Source: Myxococcales bacterium
GTDB taxonomy: Bacteria > Myxococcota > Bradymonadia > REDH01
Direction: 5' to 3'
Length of the DNA: 7,849 nucleotides
NCBI GenBank assembly: GCA_018970625.1
Contig: JAGWVZ010000153.1
Coordinates: forward strand, 1-7,849
Below are positions 4,251 through 7,849 of the stretch, piece after piece. The notes below the pieces were generated by a model. That model saw only the letters and a list, made by a program, of their open reading frames with translations, searched no databases and was not told the origin of the DNA. The translations under genes and the position numbers were made by a program. The number at the start of each line of letters is the position of its first letter. The stretch's first letter is position 1.

Positions 4251-6329
4251 TCAAAATCCCAGCGTGCGAAGCACAGCGTTGTGAATGCGCGGCCGCCACA
4301 GGCGAATCAGCGCATTGTCGCGCGTCGGGTGCACCCGGTTGGTCAACAACGCAATCACAAGCTGCCGCTGCCGGTCAATCCAGACGCTGGTTCCGGTAAA
4401 GCCCAGATGACCGAAGGTCTGAAAACGAGTCTGGCCGTCGCCAGCCAGCGACGCACGCGAAGACGGAACGTCCCAGCCGCCGACATAGCCGGTTGTGATG
4501 TGCGCGCCGCTGTCCCATATATTTTGCAGGGCGGCTGCCAGCTCAGGCAGCGGCGCCACACCAGGTCGTGGTGCAAGGCCAAGCGCGGCCCGGGCAAAGG
4601 CGCCCACATCGGCCGCGGTCGAAAACAGCCCTGCATGGCCACAGATGCCGCCCAGTGTCTGAGCGTTCTCGTCGTGCACGACTCCCTGCAGCGTGCGACC
4701 ATGCCAGGGACAAAACTCGGTAGCGGCCACGTGGCCCGGCGCAATCGGTCCAAAGGCCGTGGCGGTGAGTTGGAGCGGACCTGCAATCTCGCGCTCAAAC
4801 GCCTCATCGAGTCTGGCACCGCCTATGCGCTCCAACCAACGACCCAGCGCGACGAACCCGACATCCGAGTAAACGGTGACGCCGGAATCGTGCGCTGCCG
4901 GGAGCGATGCAAAGAGCTGCCGCGCCAGTTCGAAAGTCGCCGCAGTGGGCAAAGCACCGGGGGTCAGCTCGTCGCGCACCGCCTCGAAGATGGCCACGTG
5001 CGCTGGCAGTCCGCTGGTGTGTTGAAGCAGCTCTCGCAGCGTCGGCTCGGCCACACAGAGGTCTGCGGGACAGCGGGCGTCCAGTGCGATCTGACCACGA
5101 TGAAGCGCCAGCGCGGCCAGCGTCGCCGTGCACATGGCCTTGGTCACCGACGCAAGGTCGAAACGGGTGTCACGTGTCACCTGCTCGATGAGCGCGCCGC
5201 CCCCGACATGCGCAGTCGTGCCCACGGCATGATCGAAAACGACGGATTCACCCAACGAAACATGAAGTTGCAACGCGCTGGCAACTCCCGATGCATAGGC
5301 CTCTTCAAGCAGCGGCTGCAACCCGTGCCACGCAACGTTCGGGGTCACAGACGTCCGTGACGAGTCCGGAATCGCCACAGCGACCGTCGTTCGCGGTGGC
5401 ACAGGCGCGTGTTCGCTCGCATCAAACAGGTCCAGAATCCCCTCGAAGCTGGTGCGCAGTGTCCCCGCCTGCGCATCCAGTTCATAGGGAAACCCAAGAA
5501 CAAAGGGCTGGTTGGGGTGTTCGTGACCGGACAGAAACCCTGCAACGACCGGGCATTCCCACGCGGCCGTCTGTGCCTCCAGCCACTCGTCGAACTCCCA
5601 CCCGGACAAGTCGCCGCATCGGGTGAACTGCCCAAAGACGACCGCGGACGGTCGTGCATCACCCAAGGCCATCCTGAGCGTCGTCAGCATGCGGTCCAGC
5701 CGATAGAGCGGCTCGCCGACGTCCTCCAGAAAGAGGATCGCACCGCTCAGGTCGGGGCAGTAGCTTGTTCCCACCATCGCCGACACGAGCGCCAGATTGC
5801 CACCCAGTAGTCGACCACGAGCCCTGCCCGGGTGCACACATCGCAGGCCAGACCACGTACGCGGCGCGAGCGGCTGTTGCAGAAAGCGCAGCAGGGCAGC
5901 CGCCGCATCCGGGTTTGGGTCGAGCGCCAACGACGTCACCACCGGACCGTGAATGGACGGCATACCACGCGTGGCCGACCACAGATGAAGCGCGGTGATA
6001 TCAGAAAATCCGCATATCCAACGGGGATTTAGCTGCAGATTCGCCGGCAGCCGTTCGAGTACACGCATGGTGCCGTAACCGCCGCGAGCGGCAAGGATTG
6101 CCCCGACCGAGGGGTCCTGCAGCGCCGCGACAAGATCGGCTGTCCGAGCCTCATCGGCAGCTGCCAGATAACCCGGGCCGCGACCGAGCGCGTCGTCATG
6201 GGCGACGGTCGCGCCCGCAGCCTGCAGCCGCCACAAGCCTTCGCGAAAACGGTCCGCATCGACGGCGCCGGCGACGTGAACCACCCTCAGCTTCTGTTCG
6301 GGGGACCATGACGGGGGTATGCGAATCAC
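4251..6329 (-). CDS. LD-carboxypeptidase (S66) fused to a serine beta-lactamase-like domain
   Basis: A 692-residue two-domain protein. Residues 1-305 are an S66 LD-carboxypeptidase of LdcA type, which removes the terminal D-Ala from murein tetrapeptides: YLAAADEAR (54-62), RGGYG (82-86), the nucleophile in G107-F-S109-D-I-T, H127-G-P, E202 in LEDVGE, and H269 in SGHEHPN. S109, E202 and H269 form the family's Ser-Glu-His triad. A proline-rich linker (about 306-330) leads to a beta-lactamase/class C-like fold (about 335-690): S394-V-T-K397, the LLQHTSGLP segment (434-442), Y487-S-D489, a V551-H-D-E-N-A segment followed by GGICGHAGLFST (560-571), and H641-L-G643 in place of KTG. Such HxG variants are commonly esterases, amidases or D-amino-acid peptidases rather than beta-lactamases. 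There is no signal peptide, so a cytosolic role in murein peptide recycling is inferred. The start is GTG with AAGGA five bases upstream. It follows the TPR gene by 23 bases. A frameshift-free fusion is certain; the activity of the second domain is not. Confidence 0.93.
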   Translation of the reverse strand: MIRIPPSWSPEQKLRVVHVAGAVDADRFREGLWRLQAAGATVAHDDALGRGPGYLAAADEARTADLVAALQDPSVGAILAARGGYGTMRVLERLPANLQLNPRWICGFSDITALHLWSATRGMPSIHGPVVTSLALDPNPDAAAALLRFLQQPLAPRTWSGLRCVHPGRARGRLLGGNLALVSAMVGTSYCPDLSGAILFLEDVGEPLYRLDRMLTTLRMALGDARPSAVVFGQFTRCGDLSGWEFDEWLEAQTAAWECPVVAGFLSGHEHPNQPFVLGFPYELDAQAGTLRTSFEGILDLFDASEHAPVPPRTTVAVAIPDSSRTSVTPNVAWHGLQPLLEEAYASGVASALQLHVSLGESVVFDHAVGTTAHVGGGALIEQVTRDTRFDLASVTKAMCTATLAALALHRGQIALDARCPADLCVAEPTLRELLQHTSGLPAHVAIFEAVRDELTPGALPTAATFELARQLFASLPAAHDSGVTVYSDVGFVALGRWLERIGGARLDEAFEREIAGPLQLTATAFGPIAPGHVAATEFCPWHGRTLQGVVHDENAQTLGGICGHAGLFSTAADVGAFARAALGLAPRPGVAPLPELAAALQNIWDSGAHITTGYVGGWDVPSSRASLAGDGQTRFQTFGHLGFTGTSVWIDRQRQLVIALLTNRVHPTRDNALIRLWRPRIHNAVLRTLGF

Positions 6330-6334
6330 CGGCT

Positions 6335-6339
6335 TCCTT
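6335..6339 (-). promoter_or_regulatory. Shine-Dalgarno that fixes the GTG start of the fusion gene
   Basis: AAGGA on the minus strand lies five bases before the GTG at 6329-6327. It lies in an AT-rich gap downstream of the TPR gene's stop. It is the best exposed ribosome binding site in the window and decides the non-ATG start. No hairpin covers it. Confidence 0.75.
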
Positions 6340-6352
6340 TAAAAACAAATCC

Positions 6353-7849
6353 TTACCAACCACTGGGACGCGGTGGTTTCACGGGGACCGCCGAGGTACC
6401 CGCGCCCGGTTCAGACGGCTGTTCATCTGGCAGGACCGGAGGCGGCGTCGGCTGACGTCCTTCCATGGCAGCATCGAGCACGTTTTCAAGCTGTTCACGC
6501 GCCGCGGCGCTGCTGGCCGACGTTCGCCCGTCGAGCGTCGACAGACTCACCGTGTCCAGCTGCAATGGCATCGCGAATGCCCGCACATGGAAGTCGTCTA
6601 CCGCGCGCACCAGAAAGTCATCGACGGCTTCTTCAGCTGCCTGTGTTGTCACTGAACAGGTGCCATTGCCTCCGGTGGGCGGGTTCAGGCAAATCTGGAT
6701 GCGGCCAGCTTCAGCGCTCACGTTGACCCCAAATCCGACCCCCGACGCCTGAAAGCGTGGCGAGTTTTCCAGCCGCTCGGCCACGGTCTGGGCGTGACCA
6801 TCGCCCTGTGCCTCAATATTGGTAGGCAGGGCAATACCCAGCCTGCGAACGACGCCGGGGTCGAGCTCCATCGCGGTCGCCAGAAGCGCCACTCCCTGGG
6901 ACGCTTCGCCACGGTCGAGCACGAGCCGGCCCAGCAGGGCGGCGGTACGCGCACGCAGCAGCACTTCGCCGGCGGGCAACCCTTGCAGTACGCGTTCGGC
7001 AAGTACCTGCGCCCGCTCGAGATTACGGCGATGCACCTCGACTTCGAACTCCATGGCGTCCAGCCAGGGCGCCGCCTGCTCGCCCAGCTCTTCGTCACGT
7101 CGCGCGCGAATGATGGCCACGTCGACCACGCCTGCGCCGAGAATCCCGACCAGGTCACCCGTCATCCAGACCGGGATGTCCAGACCGCGCGGGCTGTAAG
7201 GGCGAATGGTTTCGACGAGCCGCTCGGTGCTGAGCGATGCGCGTACCCGTTCCATGTCTGCGAGTCGTTGCGCCTGATTTCGAAGCGCGACCAAAGGCGG
7301 AGCGTTACCCGAGAGACCCCATGCGGCGGCGATCTCAGCCTGCCGTTCCTCGTGCGCGCGCTGCGCAGCGAGCCGGGTGACGGCGTACCCACCCACCGCC
7401 TGCTCGGCCTGCGACGAGGTCAGGCCGCGACGGTCGGGACGGTCTATCGAACGGGTGATGGCCGTGAGCGCCTGTTCGGTGCGACCCGCGACGAGCATGA
7501 CCTGCGCATAGACAGCCTCGGTCTCGGCACGGGCCTGATCGCGCAGGTAGGGGGGTTGACGGCGGCGCCATCGGTCCATTTCGGTCAGGGCGGTGGCGGC
7601 ATCGTTGCTGCGACCCTGCGCAAGGTAAAGGCGTGTAAGCAGGCGCCATGGGTTGGCCGGCGTGTAAGCGAGTCGTGTGGTGCCCTGTCGCGCCAGCGAT
7701 TCGGCTTCGGCCGGTTGCAGCGCGGCGAGCGCAGCGAGCCCTGCGTTATAGGCGTGGACCGCGACGTTGACGCCGTTGATGGGGTCGGTTGCGTCGGTTC
7801 TGGCAGCGCGTTGTTGCGCCCAGTCGAGCGCAGCGGCGCAGGCTTCGAG
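6353..7849 (-). CDS. TPR-containing protein of unknown function (N-terminus beyond window)
   Basis: The frame is open from the right edge to the TAA at 6355-6353, giving 498 residues without the true start; an internal ATG at 7579 should not be taken as the start. The N-terminal part is alpha-helical and Ala/Leu/Arg-rich with tetratricopeptide-like helix pairs, for example around NPWRLLTRLYLAQGRSNDAA, AVYAQVMLVAGRTEQALTAI, and LLGRLVLDRGEASQGVALL followed by ELDPG. TPR arrays form protein-binding solenoids. A glycine-rich hydrophobic stretch (visible residues about 230-246, GDLVGILGAGVVDVAII) could be a buried helix. After about residue 365 the character changes: a beta-looking segment with two cysteines ten residues apart (C387, C398), a tandem VDDFxVRA octapeptide (409-424), a helix, and a Pro/Glu-rich tail ending at residue 498. 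I recognise no enzyme motif. It precedes the fusion gene by 23 bases and is likely in the same operon. Confidence 0.85.
   Translation of the reverse strand, partial: LEACAAALDWAQQRAARTDATDPINGVNVAVHAYNAGLAALAALQPAEAESLARQGTTRLAYTPANPWRLLTRLYLAQGRSNDAATALTEMDRWRRRQPPYLRDQARAETEAVYAQVMLVAGRTEQALTAITRSIDRPDRRGLTSSQAEQAVGGYAVTRLAAQRAHEERQAEIAAAWGLSGNAPPLVALRNQAQRLADMERVRASLSTERLVETIRPYSPRGLDIPVWMTGDLVGILGAGVVDVAIIRARRDEELGEQAAPWLDAMEFEVEVHRRNLERAQVLAERVLQGLPAGEVLLRARTAALLGRLVLDRGEASQGVALLATAMELDPGVVRRLGIALPTNIEAQGDGHAQTVAERLENSPRFQASGVGFGVNVSAEAGRIQICLNPPTGGNGTCSVTTQAAEEAVDDFLVRAVDDFHVRAFAMPLQLDTVSLSTLDGRTSASSAAAREQLENVLDAAMEGRQPTPPPVLPDEQPSEPGAGTSAVPVKPPRPSGW
6578..6625 (-). repeat. Tandem 24-base coding repeat in the TPR protein
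   Basis: Two adjacent 24-base units (6625-6602 and 6601-6578) encode VDDFLVRA and VDDFHVRA. Seven of eight residues match, while several codons differ at silent positions, so this is either an old duplication or selection on the peptide rather than a recent slippage event. Confidence 0.6.

Noticed and set aside
4281..5360. Plus-strand open frame of 359 codons
   Set aside because: It lies entirely antisense to the S66/beta-lactamase fusion, has low-complexity Arg/Gln/Gly-rich content and no domain motif. Such frames are common opposite GC-rich genes.
6330..6352. AT-rich TTTGTTTTTAAA after the TPR stop as a terminator
   Set aside because: No stem precedes the T-run. The stretch carries the Shine-Dalgarno of the fusion gene instead.

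Overview
This is a GC-rich bacterial chromosomal window in which every supportable gene lies on the minus strand, so it reads from right to left. It holds six protein genes. Two are cut by the window edges: a TPR protein at the right edge (N-terminus missing) and a secreted repeat protein at the left edge (C-terminus missing). I see no RNA genes, insertion sequences, CRISPR arrays or attachment sites. A lipoprotein signal peptide and peptidoglycan-processing genes point to a Gram-negative envelope. The mixture of TPR proteins, an S66 peptidase fused to a beta-lactamase-fold domain, and an FA2H-like hydroxylase would fit Gemmatimonadota or a similar environmental phylum, but that placement is only an impression.

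Right block (7849 to 2883): four genes with short gaps of 23, 31 and 53 bases look like one operon. In transcription order they are a TPR protein, a 692-residue fusion of LD-carboxypeptidase (S66) with a serine beta-lactamase-like domain, an inositol monophosphatase-family phosphatase, and a small lipoprotein. The fusion is the most distinctive protein. Both catalytic motif sets are intact, and with no signal peptide it is probably cytosolic, which suggests recycling or trimming of cell-wall peptides rather than antibiotic resistance. The phosphatase and lipoprotein may simply share the transcript.

Middle (2882 to 1949): a 250-base gap with several short palindromes is followed by a membrane fatty-acid hydroxylase-family di-iron enzyme with a complete histidine set. 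It resembles enzymes that 2-hydroxylate acyl chains. A GC-rich hairpin follows its stop.

Left block (1948 to 1): a 228-base gap with a weak promoter candidate leads into a secreted protein with a signal peptide and a string of beta-rich units, two of them clearly of the bacterial pre-peptidase C-terminal (PPC) type. No catalytic domain appears in the 573 residues visible.

The least expected pattern is at the translation starts. Four of the five visible starts have a short perfect inverted repeat ending 2 to 6 bases before the ATG. Three of these have little or no Shine-Dalgarno sequence, and in the fourth the Shine-Dalgarno lies in the loop and 3' arm. The only start without a hairpin (the fusion gene) has a clear free Shine-Dalgarno. 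This may be chance, but it is testable across the genome.
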